This document shows, piece by piece, positions 12,909-25,260 of a DNA stretch of 64,000 nt (the stretch's first letter is position 1; every line of letters starts with the position of its first letter). This DNA is from Rhizophagus irregularis. Its lineage: Eukaryota; Glomeromycota; Glomeromycetes; Glomerales; Glomeraceae. The translations under genes and the position numbers were made by a program. The notes below the pieces were generated by a model that was not told the origin of the DNA, ran no database searches, and saw only the letters and a list, made by a program, of their open reading frames with translations. Location of the stretch: positions 2,358,501 through 2,422,500 of the forward strand of contig NC_089453.1 in NCBI RefSeq assembly GCF_026210795.1, in the 5' to 3' direction.

Positions 12909-13722
12909 TAATACTACCTTAAATATACGGTTGTTAAAGCTACTATATGTACAATACAAAATTGTAGTAATCAATTTCGCTAATTTACTTAGTTGAATGA
13001 AATCCACTTATGAATTGTATTTTTATTTGAAAACTTGCAGTTTGGAGCTTGTTGATCGCTAATATTATCACTTATCACGAAAAAATCATTTCAACTAATC
13101 AGCCACTTTGTTTTTGTTTGTTTTAGCCGGTTACGCAGTCACCGATTTACTGGCCCAAATAATTAGTAAATATACAGTAGTCTTCTTCAACTAAGCGAAA
13201 ATTAAGATGCTGTTTATTTTATAATGCAAAGTTTCAATTCTGTGAATTTTTAAATAATCATTTACTGATTACATAATTTATAATAAATATACTATTAATT
13301 TTAGTTTTTGAAATTTTTGATTATTTTATTTCTTTTCCTTACATTAGCGACGTCGTCATATTGATTTTTAAAATTCAACTTTATGCATGTTGCACATTAC
13401 ACCGTTTCAAAATAAATACATTCTAAATAAATTTTCTCACGGTTCATTTGTTGTGCGTCTATGGTCGAGAAATGATAAAGATCTACTTGTCACATGAATT
13501 TATTATATGTCGGCGCTTTATTTAGCCGATTGTTTCCAAAAACAATTTAGAACTTTTATTTATATAAATATCAAGGATATCTATGGAATGTGATTTGTCG
13601 TTTAAAATTAATTTTGTATGTAACAGATTTTTAACGATTTTTATGGTACATATATATAATTTTATTTACTTATTTTTTTGCTTTTAATTCAAAGTTATTT
13701 TCGGCATTCAATAAAATAAGAA
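12909..13722. other. Upstream region of the giant GTPase gene
   Basis: AT-rich, no coding frame. A TTATTCTTTCTTTAG sequence at about 13752-13766 could be the acceptor of a 5'UTR intron ahead of the second ATG at 13771. No other structure seen. Confidence 0.35.
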
Positions 13723-16700
13723 ATGATCAACAAGCAAACTAATATATTCGTTATTCTTTCTTTAGAAGACATGAGTGACTCTTTCATTCATGTCAATCCT
13801 TTGACGGCGCCTTCACATATTAGTAAATTGTATCGATTGTTAGACTTACGTAATGATGAAGGTTCAAACGGCATTGGTAAGTTTAGTTGTGAATTCAAAA
13901 TGTTAGGACATTCTGCAAAGAAATAGTGGTTTAATTATGTTTAATTTCTTAAAGTGGATAAGATAATTATTTCCAAGGAATATTTAAGGAAGCTATGCAA
14001 TGATATGGTCCCATCAAGTTTCAAATCTATTTCTGAAATTAATTATACAGAATTGAATTCAATCTCATTTCGTCTTATTGGATGTTATGGAAATCGCAAT
14101 TTAATCGCAAAGTTCTTGTTGAATAGAAACATAATTGATCAAAAATTGTAAATATAATATATCTTATTTTGTAATAATATCATATAAACGAAAATAATTA
14201 ATTCAAATTTTTCTTATAGATATGATTCACTTACAACTTCGGTATCAATTGGTGATACAAACCAACCTTCGTTACGTCCAGGAATTTACTTATCAATAGT
14301 GAATTCTAATTTGGGCTTAATTATTCATTGGCCCGAAATTGGATGCTATGAAAATGCTTCAAATTATTCTTCTCCGATTAAGAGGAATATGGTTAATTTA
14401 CATAGGTATTTTTATTTGTTTTTTTTTTGCATTAAAAATTTAGGGTTTTATAATTAATTTCATTTTGAATTTGTTTATTAGATACTTAACAAAACTTACC
14501 GATCATCAGATGTGTTTTATGAGCTATAAAGATTTAGAAAATTTTAATCTAAATTTAGAAAATTCTTATAATAACTCTGATGATGATGATTATTATGATG
14601 ATGATGATGATGATGACTATAGATTTGAAGTAAAGAATAGCCAAAAAGAAAAAGATGATGTCAAAATTGATGACGGATTTAAGGTTTAATTTTTGTATTA
14701 AATAAATAAGTTTATAATTAATTTAATAATTTTTTTATTAATTTTTCATATAAAGGTGAATCTGCCTAACAAAATCAAGATCGAAATTAATAATCAAATG
14801 GAAGATGGTGTCCCATTAAATCCAATAGGTTCAGTATTATAAAATTTTTACTTTAACTTAAACTGAGATTTATCTTTTATTAAATAAATCTATTTATTCT
14901 TAGTTGTTGAATCTACTACAAATCAATCATTCGTCACTCGGCAACTGATAAGGAAAACTTGGCATATAAAAAATATTACTTCATATATTTCTGCAGAACA
15001 GTTTCCAGATGATCTTAAAACTAAATCGCAAGATCGTTATTTACGTATTGATCGTAATAGGATGGATATAAAAGCATTGAAATTACTTGTCAAACATGGA
15101 TTAAACATGGGTGAACTTTTAGTTCCACTGCACGAAGCACTATCCGTTGCTAAAATGCAAAATGAAATGAGGAAGATTCAAAGAAAAAGTGCTATCGATG
15201 AAGATATTAGTATCATTCAACAAATGACATCAATAAAACTACGTTCTTTTGAGAGGTTCGCATATTAATTAATATTTATTTGAATAATGTATATTTATAC
15301 AATCATTAAATTATTTCTCTTATATATGAAATGTATAGCAATTTTGACAAACGTAATATACAAGAAAGTTCATTATCACAGACAAATTTGGGCGATACGG
15401 GTAATTATAAATAAAACAATCATTAATGAACCAGCAATATTTATTGTATTTATTTAATTATGTAGATTTCGAAAGAATTCGAACAAAATATCCCGAAATA
15501 GAAAATCAAATTAAAGAAAAGATTAAAATTAACTCAAAAAATTGGAAAAAAATGAAAAAAAGGTATAATTTAACATATACCTTTATTGAGGATATACTGG
15601 AAAAAGCCAACGAAGCAGGAGAAAATGATGATGAAATAACAGAATATGTAGCAAATATTTTTCGTAATATGTTCATTGATGACGAAACTGACTTAAAAAA
15701 ATTTCTTGAAAAATATACACAACAAATACAATCAAAATTTAATTGGATACTTTATGATTCTAAAATCGATAAGGCAAAGCGATGGGTATTTGGCGATCCA
15801 TATATCAATGAAGCAAAACAAAAGACCAAAGATAAATCAGATGAAGAATTTATTCAAGAACTCATAAATTTTGAATTATTTAAAGGATATGATGATATTA
15901 AAGAATTGGTTATAAATAATTTCTTTAAAGAATATAATAGATGGAAAAAAAATGATTTTCTTAATAATCTTCAAGAATTTTTGAATAATATCCGAAATAA
16001 CATACTATTAGAAGATAAATTAAAGCGAGAATATGAAGAAGAAAAGAAAATAATTGAGAAAGATATGTTTGACAAAATATGTAATGAAATAGAAGCTAAA
16101 TATAAAGATGGGTGAGTTTTTTTTTTTTAGAAATTATTCTTTATTTATATTAACTAATAATTACACATTTTGTAGTTCTATGCGATTAATTGTGTTAGAT
16201 GTAAAAAGTAATCTAATTTCTTATATTACTTGAATATACTTTTTAATGAATCAGGTTAAAAAATAATTTTTTATTCTATAGAATCATTTGCATGCTTTAT
16301 GGTTGAATATGATATTGAAGAGCTTCAACCAAACCAACTGCAGATAACTATTTATGAAACAGCATTAAAAGAAGAAGATAAGCTTCGGATTCATGAAAAT
16401 GATTCCCATATTCCATGTCCAATTTTACTTTCTAACATGGATCAATATGGTATATCATTTCGTATTGATTTTCAGAACTATAATTTTAAGTAAGATATTA
16501 ATAAATTATAATTCAAAATTAAATCTTTTAAGACATTATCTAATATCATTTTTATAATTATAGAAAGATATCTCAATTCGATAATCGTAAATTTCTTCTT
16601 GTGCTTTATAATAAAAAAATACAAAGAATCGAAATATTCTTTGATACTGCGCGACAATTGGCACAAAATTTTAAATCACATTTGACTATTAAACCATTTA

Positions 16701-19700
16701 AAATATTGAATATAGATGAAAATTTTATTATTGCAATTAATGAGCCAAAAGGGTTCCTCGCAATATATAATACGAAAGAAGTTAAGGTATTTGTTGGAAA
16801 TCCCTAGTTTATTTAAGTTCTGCATTTTTTGTCTAATAGCATTTCTTTTCTTTTTTTTTAAAAAAAAAAATTCTGATAATAACAGCTTGATGTATTTTCT
16901 TTTGATGATAATCAATCAAGATTATATGGACACTATGCAAATATTCAACTATTGCAATGGTATAATAATAGTATACCGAACATTAAATATTTTCTATTCA
17001 TCAAAGATACTGAGGAACTATGCTTTGTTGAGAATGATGGACGAGCACGTACTTTTAATCTCATAACTCTACAATTCCGACCAGCAGCTTGTAATTTTCC
17101 ACGTAAATTGGTAAATGTTCTAAGTTCTACCGATGGTTCTTGTATTATGGTATTTGCGAAAGAGCAACGCGACTACAATAATGATATTAAAGAAATTAAT
17201 CGTGTTTACGTTTATTTTTCCAAAAATTTTGGAGATCCTGTTAGTAAAGGTGTGTTATTAAAATTTTATTTTATGATATAAAAATTTATACTAAATTTAA
17301 TATTATTAATATATTTCAGTTATTGATTTACCATCAAGTTTTAAATCCTTGGAATCTCTTCAAATTTCCTGTATCAATAACCGACAGACTCATTTGATCT
17401 CACTCGATTTACAGAATGGGTGTTTGAATTCTTTATTAGTCAAAATTACTCTTGAAAAAGCTCAATTTCGTTTCCAAAAATGCATGCGAAAAAAGTCACC
17501 TATATTTCAGAGAACAAACCTAAATGATCTTATTAATGCCTATAAATTAACGTTTGAAAAATATCCAATTGATAACTGTATCGATTCTAAGCAAAATCGT
17601 CCTCTTTGTTTGAAAATAGTTCTCGATATTGATGATGATGCTGTTGAAGATTACGGCGAAAAATTTGAAGAATATATCATTAAGATGTTCGAAAATTTGA
17701 AACATTCCACAAAAAAACCCGCATCAATTCTAAAAAAGTTTTCTACATCAGTGATTACATTTCAGGAACTTGATGTTGAAGATGCGAATTTTCAGAAGAA
17801 ATTTTCATCAGAATATCAATTAGGCGAATGGATTATTCAACTTTGTTGTTTAATTCCTATACAAATTGCTGTAACAAGAAATAATTTATTTCAACCACTT
17901 AAAGATGGATTATCTTCGAACGAAAATTATTTAATTGAACTTGAAGATGATAATCATGTAGACATTATATCAAAAAATATATCTTTTGGATGGTATGAAG
18001 GAATCTTCAAGCATTTTGGTAATAAAAAAGTAAAAGTTATTTCAATCATGGGCGAACAATCGTGTGGGAAATCATTTATGCTAAACCATATTGTTGGAAC
18101 TACATTTGGATCAGCAATGGTATAATAAATATTCTTTTTTAAGCCTTTTTATTAATTCTAAAATTTAAGCTAATTTGTTTTCAGCGTTGTACTGAAGGCG
18201 TATGGATGTCATTAGGTAATTTTTAAAAAATATATATTTTTTATTGATATTTTATTAACTTTTTATTATAGTAAATACACAAGAATGTGTCTATGTTGCG
18301 CTCGACTTTGAAGGATTAAATTCTCTTGAAAGAACTCCACAAGAAGGTATATATCTCTTACAATTCAATCCCTTTTATTTATCAACTAATAAGAATGTTT
18401 ATTATCCTTAGATATGTTTTTAGCACTTTTTAATACAGTTGTTTCAAATCTTATTTTTTTTAAAGTAAATATTGTCTGTTTTGCTGACCCGCTTTTGTTT
18501 TACATGTTACTAATATGAATAATAAATTATTTATTTCCAAAGAATCAATTTGCTATAAATAGAGATATATCAATGTTTCAAAAATTTCAAGATGGTTCAA
18601 AATTTTTTGAGTCTGATCCAAATATATTCCAGGTAAATCATGATTATAAATAAATTTAAACTATAATACTAAAAAGTCATTGCCTATTAACTATTATAGG
18701 CAAGACTTTGTGTTATCATTAAAGACGTGCCTAAATTAGATAGAGATTATATTACTAGAGAATTTCAATCGAGAGTTGATCAACTATTTTCAGAGGTAAT
18801 TAAAAAATTTTATTTGTCTATTTTTTTAAAAAAAAAATAAAACTAATTGAATGTTTTAGGAAGTTGAAGATAATTTTATAACAAGAATGTGTGGAAATGG
18901 ATTGGATATTATATCTTGGCCAGTTCTTGGTGATATCGCATGGTTTAAAAAGTTATTTATATTTAAAACAAAGCTGGATAAACTAGAAACTAAATATGAA
19001 AATGCAAGAGCTTTCTTGCAAAATACAAAAGTAATCATGGCTAAATTGAAGGTTTGTGTAAACATTAAATAAAGATAATTAAAAAAAAATTCTCATCATT
19101 GGATGTAAACTTAGATATGTGATTGGGGTTCATTGGACGAAAACCTCATACAAATTCGCGTTGCAACATTAAAAAGATTATTTCCAATTGCTGTTTCTTA
19201 TGGTATAGAACAAAAAGATTCTATCATTGAACACCTTATGGTAAATAAAAAATTTTATTTAATGTACACAATATTAAATTCTTGATGAGAGGTATATCTA
19301 ATTTTTATTCAAATAGAATCACGATTCTGGAAAACCAATTGATGACCCAATAATTAACTTATGTGACGTTTTGAATAACTTTGAAAAATCAACTAAATTA
19401 TTACCAGACTCTAATATCTGGTTATATGATAATAAATATGAAACTTGTATCCAACTTTCTAATATTTTAAGAAACTATTTTGAAGAAATTGTACAACCTC
19501 GAAGAGAATCATCTAATGACAATGAATGGTTTTCTAGCCTTGATAGATTCTTTAAGAATATTATTGCTCGTCGAACTTCACGTGTTCAAAATTGGTATAT
19601 GCAAAATACTGCCAATTTTCCACAAGATAACAGTAATGTTGTTAATGGAAAGTATGAAATGGAGCAAGAAATAAGCAAACTCTCACTCCTATGGACCTTG

Positions 19701-21419
19701 TGTGGATTAACATGTCATCAATGTGGTTTGAAATGTGTCAAAAATCGTGATCACAAAGAAAACCATGACTGTTTAACTGATCATAAGTGTCATTTTTCTT
19801 GTCACTTTACTGAAGCTCACAAAGATATAATAATCCCAGAATGTAGTCACAAAGCTGGACATGAAGGAAAACATGCTTGCGATAAAATAAGTCATTTATG
19901 TGGTAAACCTTGTAGTCTTATTGACAAGCGTAATTGTCAAAAGGTTTGTTCAAAGAAAATCGGACATGATGACAATGAACATTTATGTCAATCAAAACGT
20001 CACTATTGTGGAAAAAATTGTACATTATCATCATATACCCAAAAAGGAGATTATCAATGTCTAAATAAATGTATTATGTCATATGAAGAAGAACATGATT
20101 TGCATCTTTGTGAGAATACAATTTGTCCAATTCAATGTCCAATTCCGAATTGCAAAGAAAGATGTCAAAGTGATGATCATTTTCATGCTTTTTCTGACCT
20201 ACAGGTCAATCATTTTTGTGGGTATGTATTATTATGATTATTTTCAAATAAATGTTATTAATTAAAAATAATTTTTTTTTGACTAAAGGAATGAGCATCA
20301 ATGTCGTGAATTATGTGAAGATAATGGTATATGTCAAGTGGTAACTAAACCTAAAGAGCAAGAAGAAATTTATGAAGGTTTAGTCAAAGAAACTTCCATT
20401 ACATTTACAAAGGTACAATTTAATGCATATAAAATTCTAATTAATATTGTTGGTATAATACAAAAATGTATTAAAGTTTTGTTATTTATAATAGTATATT
20501 CAGTTAAGTGAAAGATTAAAATGTAATAAAAAGATTCCTCCAAATGAATTTAAACATACTGGAAAACATACGCATAAGGAAAATGGATTTCATTATTGTG
20601 ATGCAAAATGCCAGTTTTGTGAATATTATGTATGTATTAAGAAAATTTATGTTTAATTTTTTTGTTAATTAAAATATTAAAACTATAAAAAATTAGTGTA
20701 CGTTACCCTATGGACACACACTACACACTCATGACACGGGACATGGAATTATGACTCAAACTGAATTCACAGGAGAAGATAATGTGTTTGAATATGCAGG
20801 GTATAATATATTAATCATTAACAAATAACCTACTAGTAAATATGATGTTTTTGTTTTTAATTAAGATCTCTAATTGTTAGATATAAATTAAGAGTTGGTG
20901 ATCAAGGAACATTTGTTCTTTGCAATTTAGTGAGTATTACATAAACACAAAACTATAATTGATAATTTCCTATTTATGTTAATTTTTTCTTTCTCTATAT
21001 TAGTTCTGTAAAGGTTTAGGCAGACATCGTCATATCGATTATTGTCAAAATGTAATTAATTGCAAAGATGAAAATCAAGGCCGAGATATACAACACATTA
21101 ATGGTAATTTATAAACTCTTTTGTCCTAAGTGAACTTATTTACTTATTATTGTTATTATTATTTAATCAGAGAAAGTTTTGCCTAATCCTGATAAGCCAA
21201 AAGATTTCATTTCTCACAAACTTTTCTGGAAGAGAACAGGCTTCAAAGGTACAATTAATTACTCTATCTCCTTTAATGCGTTTTTATATATATACAGTAT
21301 CTTAACTGCTTAATATTTTCTAAGATCCTTATTCCGTTCAAGATCAACAAGAATTTGAAAAATGTGATTATGAATGTCCCGACGATGAGAATCTCTCTTA
21401 TTCTAATAATGAATTCTAG
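13723..21419 (+). CDS. VLIG-type giant GTPase with C-terminal Cys/His-rich region, 28 exons
   Basis: Exons: 13723..13876, 13955..14147, 14220..14405, 14482..14683, 14756..14828, 14904..15255, 15339..15400, 15466..16111, 16176..16207, 16282..16489, 16564..16786, 16886..17249, 17320..18119, 18185..18215, 18272..18346, 18412..18464, 18543..18632, 18700..18795, 18860..19051, 19115..19240, 19317..20221, 20289..20412, 20495..20629, 20697..20800, 20881..20929, 21004..21103, 21171..21248, 21325..21419. They total 5748 nt (1915 residues) and every phase matches. The start may instead be ATG 13771 (1899 residues). The P-loop GEQSCGKS is near residue 1143, followed by RCTEGVWMS, VALDFEGLNSLERTPQED and LFNTVVSNL, as in very large inducible/guanylate-binding GTPases. 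Residues about 1510-1860 carry many Cys/His pairs, suggesting zinc binding. An Asp-rich tract lies in exon 4. Homologues elsewhere are linked to immune or stress responses; the role here is unknown. Confidence 0.88.
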
Positions 21420-21467
21420 GTAAAATTTTTTTTATGCTATTAGGAAAAATATTCTTTCTCCAATTTC

Positions 21468-22100
21468 TGACAGTATATATAAATAAAGGAAAAGATTTTT
21501 ATATTTGATTATCTATGAACAGAATTCAATTTTTTTTTTATTTTTTAATTGACATTGAATATATAATATTAATAGTATATTACAAGTCTAAAGAAAAATG
21601 TTACATGTGTTTTCACGAATTGTATAGATGCAAACGTGATCAGTGTGCTTATGAGATATTTCCAGTGTATTAGCCACATGATCGTCTCCAATTAATATAA
21701 ACTGAATCAAACAAGGCCCATCTTTATTTGAAAATTTTTGCAAGTATCAAATGAAATTCAAGGGTTACACTACTCAATTTCTTATCAACTTCCGTTACTT
21801 TGTGATAGATGAGACAAGAAATTTAAATTATCTCTTGAAGAAATAATAGTAAACAGGCAAAGAGAATTGGCTAGTATACGTCCAAAAAAAATGCAACCAA
21901 CAATGGCCGGAATGCTGGATACGCACCTAAGAAATTCAAAGGCTTGCCAGGTGAAAATCCGTTATTTTGGCTTCAAGAGTTTAAACAATGATGTAAAGCA
22001 GCTGGACTTGATCCTAATACCAACGCCAGTACTCGCGTTAAAGTTCATGGGTTCTTCGTCAAATTTTAAAATGTTTAAATGAATTTATTAAGGAAGACTA
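21468..22100 (+). repeat. MDR 3' flank repeat, orphan copy
   Basis: This is the copy of the repeat that is not beside an MDR gene; it follows the giant GTPase directly. It retains the GATTATCTATGAACAGAATT block and the gag-like end, here with PTMAGMLDTHL-like and DLILIPTPVL-like frames (21867-22082). It shows that the sequence moves or duplicates independently of MDR. Confidence 0.6.
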
Positions 22101-22412
22101 ATATAAAATTATATAAACGAATAAAAAAATTTTTTTTTTTTAGATATTACAAAAAAATAAAAAATCCGGTTAAAAATAATGAATATTCTCACACTAATAT
22201 TTTTTAAATCTTATACTATAAACACATATAATGATATTAGTAAGGCAGCCAATCATATTAGCTTTACATGTTACCTTAATTAAACTTGTAAGACCAAATG
22301 ACCTTTGTGTTTGTAACACGATCGGCATAATCATAAATGATATAAATAATGAACTTTTCGCCTCATTTTAATTTTTAAAGTTTGAACTCTTTTTTGTTAT
22401 ATTTGAAAAACA

Positions 22413-23864
22413 ATGTCTAAACTTCCTGCTGATTGCTGGAATGAGATTTTTGAGTACTTGGAAGATAACATACATACTTTGTATTCATGCATATTAGTTA
22501 ATCGCCTTTGGTGTGAAGTTTCAGTAAGAATTTTGTGGAGAAATGATTGGAATTATACTACTTCGATCTTCAGTACTTTAATTGCTTGCCTTCCAAACGA
22601 GTCAAAAGAAATTTTATCTAAAAATGAAATTACTATTTTAACCCCAACTTTAAAACCTCCCACTTTCAATTATGCATCATTTTGCAAAGTTCTATCAGTT
22701 AATCGAATTTATTACAATATTGAAAGGCTTCTTAAAAATCAACAAAATATTTTACTACAAAATCTTAAAAATTATACACTTATAGTTGTGCAGGAGGTAC
22801 TTCAAATGTTCATGAAAGAAATCTCTTCTTTAAGAAGTCTAACTTTTACCTCAGTTCCATATATAACTTTTTCATTATATCCTGGAGCAAAAGATTGCCT
22901 AAAAAATCTCTCAGAATTACGCTGTTGTTCAAATATTTCCACCGAATTATTTTATCAACTATCTCAAACATGTTATAATATACAATCACTTACTATAGAA
23001 TTTAAAAGAATTATTTCAAATGGAATAGCAGATATAATTTCTGTTCAGAGAAGTTTGAAACAATTTGATATGATACTGTATGATGATTATAGTATGGCAA
23101 ATATAATTTTTTCATTAATGTCAAAAGTTCCTAAAACTTTAATTAAATTAGGTATTTATAGCAGCGTTTATTGTACTCCATCATTGTCTTTTATTGCCAA
23201 TTTCTCAAATTTACAAGAACTTGAATTATCGTTTGATCTTGAAGAATTCTTTGTTGATTTTGAAAAATTACAATATGTTATTTTTTCACAATTACAAGTT
23301 TTAAAAATTTGGGATGCATTTCCAAGTGATGGATTACTAATAAAATTCTTAGAAAATAATGGGAAAAATCTAAAAGAAATTTATATAGGTGAAATTGAAG
23401 ATTGTAATGATAATTCATTAAATTTAGCTATTTCTAAGTTTTGTCCAATGCTTACAAAACTTTCCACTGGAATTAAAAACAATGAATTGGAGACATTAAA
23501 AATAATTTTTAATAGTTGCAAATATTTAGAAAGTATCAAAATTTGGTGTGGAGGTAAATTTTTGAGCGAAAAGCAAGCATTAGAAATGACTGTGAAATAT
23601 TCACAAAATATCAATGAACTAATATTATATCATAAATTTACCATACAATTTAATTTACTACCAGAAGAATTAGAGTCCTTTTTCATAAATTGGACAAATC
23701 GTGTACCACAAAAATCACTTTCTTTAGTAATCATTACTTATGATGAAAAAGATAGCTTAGTTAAAAATGATGAAAATATTGAAATAATTAATAAATATAT
23801 TAAATTAGGTGTTATTAAGAAATTTAAAGTTACAGATTTTGAAGAAGAAGAATATAATATTTAG
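22413..23864 (+). CDS. F-box / leucine-rich-repeat-like protein
   Basis: Single exon, 483 residues. The N-terminus MSKLPADCWNEIFEYL followed by LYSCILVNRLWCEVSVRILW is a typical F-box (residues about 3-45), which binds Skp1 in SCF ubiquitin ligases. The rest has spaced leucine-rich strands (LRSLTF, LQELELSF, LKEIYIG, LESIKIW), likely an irregular LRR substrate-binding region. The family is very large in Rhizophagus; the target is unknown. The ATG is the only sensible start and the stop lies after an acidic tail. The gene is intact and sits between an orphan repeat and a MITE. Confidence 0.9.
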   Translation: MSKLPADCWNEIFEYLEDNIHTLYSCILVNRLWCEVSVRILWRNDWNYTTSIFSTLIACLPNESKEILSKNEITILTPTLKPPTFNYASFCKVLSVNRIYYNIERLLKNQQNILLQNLKNYTLIVVQEVLQMFMKEISSLRSLTFTSVPYITFSLYPGAKDCLKNLSELRCCSNISTELFYQLSQTCYNIQSLTIEFKRIISNGIADIISVQRSLKQFDMILYDDYSMANIIFSLMSKVPKTLIKLGIYSSVYCTPSLSFIANFSNLQELELSFDLEEFFVDFEKLQYVIFSQLQVLKIWDAFPSDGLLIKFLENNGKNLKEIYIGEIEDCNDNSLNLAISKFCPMLTKLSTGIKNNELETLKIIFNSCKYLESIKIWCGGKFLSEKQALEMTVKYSQNINELILYHKFTIQFNLLPEELESFFINWTNRVPQKSLSLVIITYDEKDSLVKNDENIEIINKYIKLGVIKKFKVTDFEEEEYNI

Positions 23865-24122
23865 ACTACGTACTCATATTCTTATTAATAAAATTAAAAA
23901 ATTTCTTTTATATGTCCATATAATTGTTTAATACACGGTTTTTTTGTTGAGGCAATCTATTTTGAGATATTAGCTCTTTATCAAATATGTAAATGCAATA
24001 AATAAAATCAAATTTAAAAATATTCATAGCGTTGCAATAAATTTTTGTAGCTAAATGCATGGGTAATAATAATCAAGAGAATTATTCATTAGAATCTAAT
24101 TATAACGATGGTACATTATCAA
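23865..24122. other. Short intergenic
   Basis: AT-rich 3' flank of the F-box gene, nothing recognised. Confidence 0.5.
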
Positions 24123-24417
24123 TTAGGCGACATGAAGTTAAAAAATTGGTTCTCACCAGAGCGGGAATCTTAAATTTTTATTTTTTTTTTGTTAACCAAT
24201 CAAATCGCTCTAAACTATGAGAAATAAACTTGTAATTAACTTGATATATAAAATTTGTCTATGACTTTTTATTGAATTAACTATATTAATATAAATGTAC
24301 ATATGAAATCTTCCGTATTTATGAAAAAAATTTTTATTCTAAAAAAAAATAAAAAGCCGTGCGGCCGGGTCAAATTTTAATATGAGAACCAGTTTTCTAA
24401 CTTTATATCGCCTTATT
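24123..24417. mobile_element. MITE with AGGCGA...TGGTTCTCA inverted ends
   Basis: Left arm from about 24124 and right arm to about 24416 are inverted over about 33 bp with few mismatches (left GGCGACATGAAGTTA, right complement GGCGATATAAAGTTA, both running to TGGTTCTCA). No coding capacity. The right flank is TTATTG; the target duplication is unclear. Confidence 0.6.
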
Positions 24418-25260
24418 ATTGTTTTGCAAAGTTAATTAATGAAAGAAATATAGAAATATTTAAAATTTTTCTGTAAAATTTATGATTAATTCAAAAGTAT
24501 TTACTGTATTTAGTACGTAAATTACAAAATTCAAATAATAACAAAACGAATGAGTATCCAGCATGCATGTTTCCTCACATAGTTATTAGCTTATTCATCA
24601 ATTTATTTTTATCTTCAAATATCATTTAAATACATACTGTACTATCATTTATGATTTTAGTGTACAATAATTTATTTCATCAGGAATAATCATATTCAGT
24701 GCAAAACGTGTTTTATAGCTTTATTATCATGATTTGGTCCGCATTAGAGAAAAGCTATATACATTCATGTGTACAGGTTTGGCAAATAAATGGTTTTATC
24801 TGAAAAGTTGTAACTTTACTACTTATGCATTTTTTTATGTAGTAAACGTAAATAAATAATATGATATTAAAATTATAGCAACTAGTGAGAATTTAACATT
24901 TACAATTTAGATGTAATTATAATCTTTATTACAACAAATAGTAATTGTAATAATAAATAATTTTTCTATAAAAAAAGGAAAATAAATAAATAATTTAATA
25001 AAGCAGAACATGATTACAAAAGTTTCTATTCATAAGATTCTGTGTTAAAATTGTTACTAACTTTAATATGCATTCCTTTTTTTTAAAAAAGAAAATAAAT
25101 AAAATAAAATAGAATAAAAATCATAAAAAATTTATTCATCAAAATCTTCAGTTGACTCTTGTTTCCTTGAATTTATTGGATTACTTCTGAAATCTTATCT
25201 TGATATTGAATTGTCTAAAACAATTATTAAAAGCAATAATAGAAAACTTTAATTGTATCT
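24418..25260. other. AT-rich intergenic downstream of the tandem kinase gene
   Basis: No coding frame above background and no RNA gene seen. It contains the 3' flank of the minus-strand kinase gene that ends at 25261. Confidence 0.45.

Noticed and set aside
16716-17281. Independent overlapping frames with poly-T/Phe stretches inside the GTPase gene
   Set aside because: They cross introns of the GTPase gene; the correct reading is the exon 11-12 frame.
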